Part shown: in pieces, positions 12,454-20,617 of the stretch | Position numbering within the stretch: the stretch's first letter is position 1 | Layout of the letters: the number at the start of each line of letters is the position of its first letter | Source of the DNA: an uncultured Planctomycetaceae bacterium | GTDB lineage: Bacteria; Planctomycetota; Planctomycetia; Pirellulales; Pirellulaceae | Direction: 5' to 3' | DNA length: 36,839 nucleotides | Assembly: GCA_903863885.1 (NCBI GenBank) | Contig: CAIPEB010000448.1 | Span: 1 to 36,839 of the forward strand | The notes under the pieces: generated by a model | Database searches by the model: none | The model's input: the letters and a program-made list of their open reading frames with translations, nothing else | Told to the model about the DNA's origin: nothing | Position numbers and translations under genes: made by a program

Positions 12454-12473
12454 GTCGCCTCCGGCGGCTTTTT
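12454..12473 (+). terminator. Intrinsic terminator-like hairpin, possibly a leader attenuator
   Basis: GTCGCC-TCC-GGCGGC forms a 6-bp stem (one G-U pair) with a 3-base loop, followed directly by TTTTT. It is oriented on the + strand about 290 bases ahead of the kinase gene at 12765, where no upstream + strand gene ends. It may block antisense or leader transcription. Confidence 0.35.
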
Positions 12474-12640
12474 CAACTTCCGCTCCATGACGCATTTTTG
12501 ATGTTCCGGTATCCTCCAACGGTCTCACGACACAGCATAAGTGATGTGGCAGATGAGTATCTGTCGGGAATATGGCACTGTCAGGGAAAACCGCAGTGCA
12601 AGTGCCGCGCGGACCGTGCCGGCCTCTGCGATTCCGGGCG

Positions 12641-12669
12641 TTTTCACAGATATTTGCGACGTGTAGAAT
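12641..12669 (+). promoter_or_regulatory. Possible sigma70-type promoter for the NarL-type kinase operon
   Basis: TTTTCA (12641-12646) is followed after 17 bases by TAGAAT (12664-12669). The matches to TTGACA and TATAAT are 4/6 and 4/6. It lies about 95 bases before the GTG start at 12765. Planctomycete promoters are poorly defined, so this is a guess from consensus alone. Confidence 0.3.
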
Positions 12670-12764
12670 TCAACCTTACATGAGACCACTTCGGCCGCCC
12701 CCTCTGTTCGCGTTGAGGCTTTTCGCTGCAGAGTCCGCTCGGCACCCCAGGAGAAAGGGACCTC

Positions 12765-14861
12765 GTGCAAGAGCCGCGCCCTCAGGATTCGCGACAAGAA
12801 GAACCCCGGAAAACCCCGTCCGACGCAGAACGAGAATCGCCGGCCATGGAGGACGTGTCGGCCGAGCACGCCGCCGAGCGAGACGAGCACGCCTTGCTCC
12901 AGCAACTGCAATTGCGCCAACTCGAACTGGAGGTACGGAATAAGGAGTTGCTCGACGCCAAGGCGGCACTGCGGCAACTCAATGCGGCCCTTCAGCAGAC
13001 GGTCGCCGAGCAAACCGCGGCGCTTTCCAGCAGCGAGTTGCTGTTGGCAAAACAGTTCGACGAATTGGAGCAGGTCTATCGGACGGCGCCCGTCGGTCTG
13101 GCCTACCTGGATCGGGATCTTCGTTACGTCCGAGTCAATGATCTCCTGGCGGCCATGAACGGCAAGACCGCAGCCGAGCACATCGGGCGAACTCCCGCGG
13201 AGATCATCCCTGATATCGCGACGGACGTGCTGGCCCTGATGCGGCAGGTTTTGCACACGGGTCAGCCGGTGCTCGATGTCGAAGTGTCCGGCACCACTGC
13301 GGCGGAACCGGGGACGCAGCGGCAGTGGATCGCCCACCATTATCCGCTCAAGTCCGACGACGGCCAGATCCAAGGGCTGAGTGCCGTGGTGGTGGACGTC
13401 ACCGATCGCAAAAAGGCCGAAGCGTCGCTGGCGGCCAGCGAGGAGCGGTTCCGGCTGTTCATGGACAACAGCCCGACGATCGCGTGGATCAAAGACGATC
13501 AGGACCGGTATGTCTATTTCAGCGGCGCTTACGAGCGACGTTTCGGCGTTCGGCTGGCCGACTGGCGCGGCAAGACCCCTGCCGATAGATGGCCTCCTGA
13601 CGTTGCCGCCGAGTTTCGCAAGATTGATCTGACCGTGCTCGCCACCGGTCAGCCTCAACAGGTCATGACATCCACCCCCAACCCGGATGGCAGCAGTTGC
13701 TCCTGGCTGAGCACCATGTTTCCCTTCCGGGATGTTTCGGGCCGCGCCTACTTGGGCGGTATCGGCCTGGATATTTCCGAACGCCTGAAAGCAGAGGAGG
13801 CGCTGCGAGAGAACACGGTCACTCTGCGGAGCTTTTATGAAAGCTCTCCGATGATGATGGGGATTGCCGAATTGGACGGCGATCGAGCGGTCGTCATTGA
13901 CGGCAATCGAGCCTATGCGGTTTTCCGCAGTCTGCGACCGAAGGGTCTGGCGGATAGGCCGGCCATGGAACTGTGCGATTCCGGGGATTTCGAGCAGATG
14001 TGGCTGAATAACTGCCGGCGGAGCCTCGAAGGCGGAAAGCCGGTCCGTTTCGAGTACCAATGCCCTCGACTTGACGGCAAACATTGGCTCAGTGCGACGG
14101 TCTCCTTTATCGGCATGGGTACGAACGGGAATCCCCGGTTCTGTTTTGTGGCGGAAGACAACACCGACAACAAGCGGCTGGAAAAGGAAAAAGAGGAGGC
14201 TCTTGTATGGCTGGCGATGGTCGAAGAAACGGAACGCCATCGCATCTCGCGAGAGTTGCACGATCAGACATCGCAGCAACTGGCGACCTTGTCGGTGCAG
14301 CTCAAGAGCCTGGAAGCTGAGCACGCCGGCAATCAGCCATTGAACGAACGGCTGCGGCTGCTGCGCAAGACCGTGGGCGACCTCCAGGAACACATCCGAC
14401 AGATCGCCTGGGAGATGCACGCGGGCGAATGCGTCAAGGGCGATCTGCAGAACGCGCTGCGCGAGTTTCTCCAGGAATGGTCCGAGATTGTGCAGGTGCC
14501 CGTGGATTGCGAGTGCCGCAACCTTACCTGTCCGCCGCTGCCTGCCCCGATCGAAGTCACGCTGTTCCGAGTCACCCAGGAGGCGCTGGCCAACGTGAGC
14601 AAACACGCTCGTGCGCGCCGCGTCAGTGTATTGCTCGAATGCGACGCGTCCGTCGTACGACTGACGGTGGAGGACGACGGATGCGGCTTCGACGTCGACG
14701 CCGTCGAGAAGTTGCCCGGCGCCGAGCGGCGGTTGGGGCTGCTGGGAATGCGGGAGCGTGTTTCGCTGGTCCGCGGAACGTTGCTGATCGAATCCGCACC
14801 GGGTGCCGGCACGACGATTCTCGTGCGCATTCCCCTTCCGACCGAGGCTCAACGGCAATGA
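12765..14861 (+). CDS. NarL/UhpB-type sensor histidine kinase with three PAS domains
   Basis: The 698-residue soluble kinase begins with a coiled coil (about 38-100). Three PAS domains follow (about 100-222, 228-345, 350-465). The transmitter is HisKA_3 type: His499 in RHRISRELHDQTSQQLATL is the phospho-site. The HATPase (about 590-692) has the boxes EALANVSKHA, DDGCGFD and GLLGMRERV, typical of partners of LuxR-type regulators. The stop codon overlaps the ATG of the response regulator gene (ATGA), so the two are translationally coupled and form a cognate two-component pair. The GTG start at 12765 has AGGAG and AAGGGA just upstream (12749-12760). Conserved PAS sequence begins only after the coiled coil, so the exact start is not critical. 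Confidence 0.92.
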   Translation: MQEPRPQDSRQEEPRKTPSDAERESPAMEDVSAEHAAERDEHALLQQLQLRQLELEVRNKELLDAKAALRQLNAALQQTVAEQTAALSSSELLLAKQFDELEQVYRTAPVGLAYLDRDLRYVRVNDLLAAMNGKTAAEHIGRTPAEIIPDIATDVLALMRQVLHTGQPVLDVEVSGTTAAEPGTQRQWIAHHYPLKSDDGQIQGLSAVVVDVTDRKKAEASLAASEERFRLFMDNSPTIAWIKDDQDRYVYFSGAYERRFGVRLADWRGKTPADRWPPDVAAEFRKIDLTVLATGQPQQVMTSTPNPDGSSCSWLSTMFPFRDVSGRAYLGGIGLDISERLKAEEALRENTVTLRSFYESSPMMMGIAELDGDRAVVIDGNRAYAVFRSLRPKGLADRPAMELCDSGDFEQMWLNNCRRSLEGGKPVRFEYQCPRLDGKHWLSATVSFIGMGTNGNPRFCFVAEDNTDNKRLEKEKEEALVWLAMVEETERHRISRELHDQTSQQLATLSVQLKSLEAEHAGNQPLNERLRLLRKTVGDLQEHIRQIAWEMHAGECVKGDLQNALREFLQEWSEIVQVPVDCECRNLTCPPLPAPIEVTLFRVTQEALANVSKHARARRVSVLLECDASVVRLTVEDDGCGFDVDAVEKLPGAERRLGLLGMRERVSLVRGTLLIESAPGAGTTILVRIPLPTEAQRQ

Positions 14862-15526
14862 AGAAGCTCCGTCTATTCCTGGCCGAAGACCAGACTATCC
14901 TCCGGCACAGTTTGAAATCGCTGCTGGAAAACGAGCCCGATCTGGAAGTCGTGGGCGATGCGGGCGATGGTGAGGAGGCCGTCAGGCAAGTCCGTTCGCT
15001 GCGGCCTGATATCGTGGTGATGGACGTTTCCATGCCTCGAATGGACGGCGTGGAAGCGACGCTGGCGATCAAGCAGGCCTGCCCGGACGTGAAGGTGCTG
15101 GCGCTGACCGTCCACGAAACCAAGACCCACATCCGGCAGATCCTGAAAGCCGGCGCGTCGGGCTATATCGTCAAACGTTCGGCAGCCGAGGAACTCATTC
15201 AAGCTGTTCGCTCCGTGGCTGCAAAGGGGATTTATCTGGATCCGATTGTCGCGGCGAAACTCGTGTCCGGCCCCACCCCGCCCGCTCCTGAAATCTCCGC
15301 CGAAGACAAACCTCGCGCCGAGCAATTAAGCGACCGTGAAGCAGAGGTCCTGCGGCTGATCGCACTCGGCTACGCCAACAAAGAAATCGCCGCGCTGCTA
15401 AACGTCAGTGTAAAGACCGTCGAGACCTTCAAGACCCGTTCGCTGGAAAAACTCAAGCTCAGCAGCCGGGTGGACATCGTGCGCTATGCGATCGAACGCG
15501 GTTGGCTGACGACATCGGAGCGTTGA
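14858..15526 (+). CDS. NarL/FixJ-family response regulator
   Basis: The 222-residue DNA-binding regulator has a receiver domain (4-118) with acidic pair Glu10-Asp11, phospho-acceptor Asp56 in IVVMDVSMPRMDG, switch Thr in LALTVHE and Lys in YIVKRSA. A proline-rich linker (about 130-150) leads to a LuxR-type helix-turn-helix (155-215: LSDREAEVLRLIALGYANKEIA, KTVETFKTRSLEKL). It starts at ATG 14858 inside the stop of the kinase gene (ATGA). A longer open frame upstream overlaps the kinase out of frame and is not used. It is the only stand-alone DNA-binding two-component output in the window and could also receive phosphate from the neighbouring hybrid kinases (inference). Confidence 0.94.
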   Translation: MKKLRLFLAEDQTILRHSLKSLLENEPDLEVVGDAGDGEEAVRQVRSLRPDIVVMDVSMPRMDGVEATLAIKQACPDVKVLALTVHETKTHIRQILKAGASGYIVKRSAAEELIQAVRSVAAKGIYLDPIVAAKLVSGPTPPAPEISAEDKPRAEQLSDREAEVLRLIALGYANKEIAALLNVSVKTVETFKTRSLEKLKLSSRVDIVRYAIERGWLTTSER

Positions 15527-15705
15527 GGCGGCCGGGGGGGGGTAGTTCGTGCAGGATCGCGAGGGTTGTCGGTCGATGCCCGACTCTGGCAGCTCAGAAG
15601 ACCGGGACAGATTCTGCCGTCCCCCGGCGTAACGTTCCGGAAAGGCTGCCCGGCCGGCTCGCAAGGGTCGGGACGCGGAGCCGTCGCATCCTCAACTCCT
15701 TCAAC
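15527..15705. other. Convergent intergenic region with a G9 run
   Basis: These 179 bases lie between the stops of the response regulator (+) and the split hybrid kinase (-). They hold a run of nine G (15534-15542) shortly after the regulator stop. No gene and no clear terminator hairpin with a T tract was found. Confidence 0.5.
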
Positions 15706-18447
15706 TCACTCGGATTTCGCGGGGAGCCACTTGTTCAGTGCGACAACCAGGGCGTGGGGCGATACGGGTTTGGTGACGAAGTCGTTCATCCCCGCTGCCA
15801 GACAACGCTCGCGATCGGCGTGCATGGCGGCGGCCGTCATGGCAATGACGGGAATCTGGTGATTGTGCACCGCCGAATCGGGATCCCGGATAATGCGGCA
15901 AGCCTCCAGCCCGTCCATCTCCGGCATCTGCACGTCCATCAGCACCAGGTCGTATCCCTCGCCGCGCAGGGCCTCAATCGCTTCCACGCCGTTTTCGACC
16001 GCGCCGGCCTGCAGTCCCAATTTACGCAGGATGCCGAGGGCGACCTCCTGGTTCACGATGTTGTCTTCCGCCACCAGGATTCGTGCGGAGGGCCGGAGCA
16101 GCGCGGGCAGCGATTCTCGTTCGCCGCGCCGGCGGGCGGGTTCCAGCACGGGTTGTGCGGCCAGCACGTGGCACAGGCAATCGAGCAGATCCGACTGCCG
16201 CACGGGCTTCGTCAGGCAGGCAGCAAAGCCCTGCTGTGTCAATTCCTCAACGCTGCCGTGTGAGCCGAGTGAAGTCAACAGCACAAGCCGGGTCGATGCC
16301 AGGCCGGCGTCGGCGCGGATGATGCGGGCCAGCGCGATTCCGTCCATGTCCGGCATCCGCATGTCGATCAAGGCGGCCCCGAACGGGCGTTGCTCGTCGC
16401 GGGCACGCGCCAGCGAACAGAGGGCAATCGAACCGTCCGATGCGGCTTCGGCCTCGATTCCCCAGGCGGCCAGCTGGGCCAGCAGGATTTCGCGGTTGGA
16501 AGGGCTGTCGTCCACGATGAGTATGCGTGCGCCGCGCACATCGACCGGCGGTACGGCGGCAACTGGCGCCTGGTTCGATTTTTCCAGCCGGGCCGTGAAC
16601 CAGAATTCGGAACCGACTCCGGCCGTGCTGGTCATGCCGATCTCGCCGCCCATCAATTCGGCCAGTTGTCTGGAGATGGCCAGTCCCAGTCCGGTGCCGC
16701 CAAAGCGGCGCGTCGTGGAAGCGTCGGCCTGCGTGAACTTCTGGAACAGACGCTGCTGCTGATCCGGCGTGATGCCGATGCCCGTGTCACGGATCACGAA
16801 GCGGATCAAGGCATCGGTTTCGGTTTCCGAAACGAGACCGGCCCGCATCGAGACCTCGCCGCGCTCCGTGAACTTGATGGCATTGCTCGTGAGGTTGGTC
16901 AGGATTTGACGCAGACGCCCCGGGTCACCGCACAACTGCAAGGGCAGGTCCGGCGCCGCGGCGCATACCAACTCGAGCCCCTTGTCCTGCGCACGCAGGG
17001 CGAGCGGTGCGGCGCACTCGTCCAGGACGGTCCGCAGGTCGAAATCGATGGCCTCCAGTTCCAGTCGGCCGGCCTCGATTTTGGAGAAGTCGAGAATGTC
17101 GTTGATCAGAGTCAGCAGGGATTCCCCGCTGGTGCGAACGGTTTCGACGTATCGCCTCTGCTGCGCGTCCAGTCGCGAGTCCATCAGCAGTCCGGTCATT
17201 CCGATCACGCCATTTAACGGCGTGCGGATCTCGTGGCTCATGTTCGCCAGGAAGTCGCTCTTGGCAGCGTTGGCCAGTTCAGCCGCCGTTCGAGCCAAAT
17301 GCAGACTTTCCTGCATGCGTTTGCGCTCGGTGATGTCCCGCGCGACACCTCGCATACCTGCGAAGGTACCGTCATGAAGAAACACGGGAACCCCGTTGGC
17401 CTCGGCCACGATGCGCCGACCATCCAGACAGTAGAACGGGAATTCCAGGCCGGAGAACGGCAGATGATGTTCCAAATGCCTCTGCATGTGTTCCTGGACC
17501 GGTTCGCGCTCACCCGCAGACAGGAGATCCGTGATCCGTTTCCCGAGAACACTCTCGGGCGGAAAGCCCGTCATTGCTTGAAACCGGGGACTGAGATACG
17601 TGTAACGTCCCTGATCGTCGATCTCCCAGATGCAGTCGCTGGTGGTTTCGACCAGCGACCGGAACTTCTCTTCGCTTTTCCGCACGGCCTCTTCCGCGGC
17701 CTTGCGCTCGGTGATGTCCTCGATCATGCACAAGTGACGGGGGCTGTCGATGTTCCGCTGCGCCACGGGCGCGATCGTCATGTTGATCCAGACCAGCGAG
17801 CGATCCGGACGGATGCACCGCTTGTTCATCTGGAAGCCGGGGATTTCCCCCGATTTCACCCGCGCCATGTTCTTCAGTTCCGGCTGCACATCGTCCGGAT
17901 GAGTAATCTGCATCCAGTCGATTATCGCCATCTCCTCCCGGGTCCGCCCGGCGATTTCGGCGAAGCGGGGATTCACTTCGCAGATCTTCCCCGTCAGCGA
18001 ATCGATGAGAGCGACGCCCAAAGGTGCCTGCTCGAACATGGCCCGGAAGCGTGACTCCGAAGCGGCAACCAAGGCCATGGCCTGGGAGGTGCTGGCCTGC
18101 TCGGCGGTCAGTTCCTCCGTGCGATCCGCCACCAACCGCTCCAGTTCGACGTTCCACTGCCGGATCTTGTCCAGCATGGTGCGTCGCTCGGTGACATCCA
18201 TGCAGATCCCGGTCATGCGGATCGCATGGCCCGCGTCGTCGTACACCGCCCGGCCTGTCGCACCGATCCAGCGTACCAGCCCGTTCGGATGTACTACGCG
18301 ATATTCGGTATCAAACAGGGTGCGGTCTCGCAGGGACTTTTCGAGGGCCGCCAGCGCGGCAACCCGATCGTCGGGATGCTGCGACGACTCCCAGGTGGCG
18401 AACGTGGCCGTCTGCGTCTCGCGGTCCAGGCCAAAGAGCTGGAACAT
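15706..18447 (-). CDS. Hybrid histidine kinase, C-terminal part (frameshifted)
   Basis: This 913-residue reading frame is the second part of one gene broken near 18490. Its first methionine ([11 protein letters not shown]) lies in the middle of a PAS domain, so it is not a natural start; the same frame reads back to about 18490 as IWDWNIITDQLNWSSE, matching the paralogue at 9012-12386. It holds the rest of PAS 4, PAS 5 ([12 protein letters not shown]), PAS 6 (ITDLLSAGE), HisKA ([19 protein letters not shown]), HATPase ([22 protein letters not shown]) and two receivers. The first receiver has [12 protein letters not shown], the second [13 protein letters not shown]. No HPt or DNA-binding domain is present. 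If the frameshift is real in the cell, this kinase core is probably not made or is made only by internal initiation. Confidence 0.85.
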   Translation of the reverse strand: MFQLFGLDRETQTATFATWESSQHPDDRVAALAALEKSLRDRTLFDTEYRVVHPNGLVRWIGATGRAVYDDAGHAIRMTGICMDVTERRTMLDKIRQWNVELERLVADRTEELTAEQASTSQAMALVAASESRFRAMFEQAPLGVALIDSLTGKICEVNPRFAEIAGRTREEMAIIDWMQITHPDDVQPELKNMARVKSGEIPGFQMNKRCIRPDRSLVWINMTIAPVAQRNIDSPRHLCMIEDITERKAAEEAVRKSEEKFRSLVETTSDCIWEIDDQGRYTYLSPRFQAMTGFPPESVLGKRITDLLSAGEREPVQEHMQRHLEHHLPFSGLEFPFYCLDGRRIVAEANGVPVFLHDGTFAGMRGVARDITERKRMQESLHLARTAAELANAAKSDFLANMSHEIRTPLNGVIGMTGLLMDSRLDAQQRRYVETVRTSGESLLTLINDILDFSKIEAGRLELEAIDFDLRTVLDECAAPLALRAQDKGLELVCAAAPDLPLQLCGDPGRLRQILTNLTSNAIKFTERGEVSMRAGLVSETETDALIRFVIRDTGIGITPDQQQRLFQKFTQADASTTRRFGGTGLGLAISRQLAELMGGEIGMTSTAGVGSEFWFTARLEKSNQAPVAAVPPVDVRGARILIVDDSPSNREILLAQLAAWGIEAEAASDGSIALCSLARARDEQRPFGAALIDMRMPDMDGIALARIIRADAGLASTRLVLLTSLGSHGSVEELTQQGFAACLTKPVRQSDLLDCLCHVLAAQPVLEPARRRGERESLPALLRPSARILVAEDNIVNQEVALGILRKLGLQAGAVENGVEAIEALRGEGYDLVLMDVQMPEMDGLEACRIIRDPDSAVHNHQIPVIAMTAAAMHADRERCLAAGMNDFVTKPVSPHALVVALNKWLPAKSE

Positions 18448-19906
18448 CTCGGACGACCAGTTGAGTTGGTCGGTAATGATGTTCCAGTCCCCAGATTCCC
18501 TGCCCCGCAGCCTGCTTCGCCAGTTCCAGGCGCTCGTTCATTTGCAACAGCGCGAGTTCCGATTGCTTGCGAGCCGTAATATCCAGGACCACGCCGTCCA
18601 TCCGCTGCGGCAAACTCTGAGCGTCGCAATAGACCCGCCCGGTATCGCTGAGCCAGTGTTGCGAGCCGTCGGGCCACAGAACCCGGTATTCAATGGCGAA
18701 CGTGCCCCGCTCGACAACCGCACGACGCACGGCCTCGGCAGCCGCTTCCCGGTCCGCCGGATGGAGGCAGGCCAGCCAGTTCTCGTAGCTGGGTTCGCTT
18801 TCCGGTGAATGCCCGAACAGGGCGCGGTAAGTGTCCGACCATGCCGCATGATTGCTCGTCAAATCCAAGTGCCAGCTTCCGAGCCTGGCGCCATCGAGAG
18901 CAAACCGCAATCGCTCCTCGGCCTGCCGAAGTTCCGTCTCGCGCCGCTCGCGGTCCGTGACGTCGCGCACCAGAGCGAGGCAGCATGGCTGCTCCGCCAA
19001 ATCGAGCCGGCCGACGCGGCCTTCGACCGGAAATGTCGATCCGTCCTTGCGCCGGTGTCGTCCATTCAGTGTGACCGTCTCGCCTGGAGTCATCCGGAGC
19101 GAAATGTCTCGGATCTGCGTCACGTCGAATTCCGTTTCGATATCCCACACGCACATCCGCAGCAACTCCTCCCGGCTGTAGCCGAGGCTGGTGCAGGCCT
19201 GCGCATTGACATCGAGCAGTCGCCCGGACAAGTCGTGCACAAACACGGAATCGGCTGCCTGGTCGACATAAGCGCGAAAACGCGCCTCGCTCGCGCGCAT
19301 CGCCAGTTCCGCCTGCTTGCGCCCGGACAGATCAAAATGCGTACCCACGATTCGAACGACCTTTCCGTCCGATTCGCGTCGGATCGGATAGCCGCGAGAC
19401 AGGATATGCAGGTAATGTCCGTCCTTGTGCCGCAGGCGGAACTCAACGGAGTAGTCGCTCTCGCCCCGCAGCACGGCATCCACCAGGTGGAGCGACCGTT
19501 CTTTGTCGTCGGGATGCATGAGACGGAGCCAGGCGCTTGCGTGGTGCTCGATCTCGTCCGCTGAATAGCCCAACATCTCCTTGTATCGCGGCGAGTACCA
19601 GACTTCGTTTGTCTCCAGGTTCCAGTCCCACACGCCGTCCTGCGTTGCCCGCACGGCAAGATCAAACCGCTCCTGGCTGATCCGAAAATCTCCGTCAGCG
19701 AGTTCTGGCCGTCGCATTCCGGCCTGCGGCAACGGGCTGGGATCGATCGATTCGGCCGTCCGTTCCGCGATCCGCCGTTCCAGATCGGGGATGTTGCTGA
19801 GGATGGCTCGCAGCAGGTGCTCGCTCCGACGCAGCTGCGCTTCGGACTGCCGCAGTTCGGCAAGCTCGGCGAGCAGTTCTTCCTTGGATTTTTCCCGGTC
19901 GTTCAT
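18311..19906 (-). CDS. Hybrid histidine kinase, N-terminal part (frameshifted)
   Basis: The first about 471 codons are authentic: a coiled coil (1-60), three PAS domains (about 75-195, 200-320, 325-445) and the beginning of a fourth (LELAKQAAGQGIW). After GIW a single extra base in the C run at 18489-18492 (GGGG instead of GGG in the sense strand) shifts the frame. The last about 60 residues (GLEHHYRPTQ onwards) are out-of-frame sequence with no counterpart in the paralogue. Total span 19906-15706 is 4,201 bases, exactly 1,400 codons plus one. It may be a sequencing or assembly error, or a recent inactivating mutation. ATG 19906 opens at the coiled coil. Had it stayed intact, the protein would be a soluble six-PAS hybrid kinase. 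Confidence 0.85.
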   Translation of the reverse strand: MNDREKSKEELLAELAELRQSEAQLRRSEHLLRAILSNIPDLERRIAERTAESIDPSPLPQAGMRRPELADGDFRISQERFDLAVRATQDGVWDWNLETNEVWYSPRYKEMLGYSADEIEHHASAWLRLMHPDDKERSLHLVDAVLRGESDYSVEFRLRHKDGHYLHILSRGYPIRRESDGKVVRIVGTHFDLSGRKQAELAMRASEARFRAYVDQAADSVFVHDLSGRLLDVNAQACTSLGYSREELLRMCVWDIETEFDVTQIRDISLRMTPGETVTLNGRHRRKDGSTFPVEGRVGRLDLAEQPCCLALVRDVTDRERRETELRQAEERLRFALDGARLGSWHLDLTSNHAAWSDTYRALFGHSPESEPSYENWLACLHPADREAAAEAVRRAVVERGTFAIEYRVLWPDGSQHWLSDTGRVYCDAQSLPQRMDGVVLDITARKQSELALLQMNERLELAKQAAGQGIWGLEHHYRPTQLVVRDVPALWPGPRDADGHVRHLGVVAASRRSGCRAGGPRKVPARPHPV

Positions 19907-20617
19907 AACTGTGCCGCAACCTTGCTATCCGGTCGGAAATTTCCAGCGGTCAGCACGATACGAAAACGACGATCCAAAACGGGGCAGTCGACACGAGAGT
20001 TTCAGTACCGATTGCGGTCGCACGCTTGGGATTGCGGTCGACCTCCCTCCGCGTTCTCATGCATGGGCGGTAGCTCGTTATGTTACAACGACTCGGTCAT
20101 CCGGCCAAAATTCTGCCTGGCTTGAGCCGCAAATTCGGGTGGAAGCCTGCTCTGCGCGGGACGTAGCCGTTCACGGAGTGGGCCGGTTTTCGATAGTGGC
20201 GAACCGCGTAGCCGCGTCTCTCCGAGACGCGCGGACTTCGCGTCTCGGAGAGACGCGGCTACGTGGGCCCATCCCGTGAACGGTTACGCGCGGAACCGAG
20301 GTCTCCTGTGGCAGTACCTTCTTTCCGGATCTGCGAAACGTTGGCCCGCGCGGCCATTTTCAATGCGGCGGCCAGTGTCACCACGAAGAAGTCGCCCTGA
20401 CATACTGATTGTGCACGTGCCGCTGAGGCCTTCACGATTGTACCGCCGCTGTTAACTTGCGCTTATCGCAATTGGATGAGCGGAGATGTCGGGTGGACGA
20501 ATACGAAATCCGGGGTTCGCGGCGCAACCGCCGATCCGGTTCGAAAACGGGGGAGATCCCGGGGCCGGCTTTCATCGGCTCAGTGCAGAACGCGTCCGTC
20601 TCAATGAAGGTACTCGT
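19907..20617. other. 711-base intergenic region holding palindromic repeat copy B
   Basis: It lies between the start of the split kinase and the stop of the phosphatase gene, both on the minus strand. It contains repeat copy B (20162-20288) and a short direct repeat ATTGCGGTCG at 20011-20020 and 20031-20040. Bases 20291-20617 show no recognisable gene, only short frames without conserved motifs. Confidence 0.6.
20162..20288. repeat. Palindromic dispersed repeat, copy B (complete)
   Basis: The outer arms CGTAGCCGTTCACGG (20162-20176) and CCGTGAACGGTTACG (20274-20288) are inverted. Inside lie two hairpins of the form CGCGTCTC/GAGACGCG separated by CGGACTTC, and, on the left side only, the core GGTTTTCGATAGTGGCGAACC. 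The left half read in reverse matches copy A. The whole can fold into a long stem. It is non-coding and lacks a transposase, and is probably a MITE-like or REP-like mobile repeat. Confidence 0.8.

Larger units (their letters stand above)
12387..12764. other. Divergent intergenic region between two kinase genes
   Basis: These 378 bases separate a minus-strand and a plus-strand kinase gene and should hold both promoters. They contain a hairpin followed by five T (12454-12473) and a possible sigma70 promoter (12641-12669), described separately. No further gene was found. Confidence 0.6.

Noticed and set aside
14429-14857. N-terminal extension of the response regulator
   Set aside because: The extension overlaps the kinase gene out of frame and is arginine-rich without homology; the ATG at 14858 gives the normal receiver start.
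12525-14858. 777-codon open frame on the minus strand
   Set aside because: It is antisense to the NarL-type kinase and shows no recognisable motif.
18489-18492. Programmed ribosomal frameshift in the hybrid kinase
   Set aside because: No slippery heptamer or downstream pseudoknot was evident; a base insertion is the simpler explanation.
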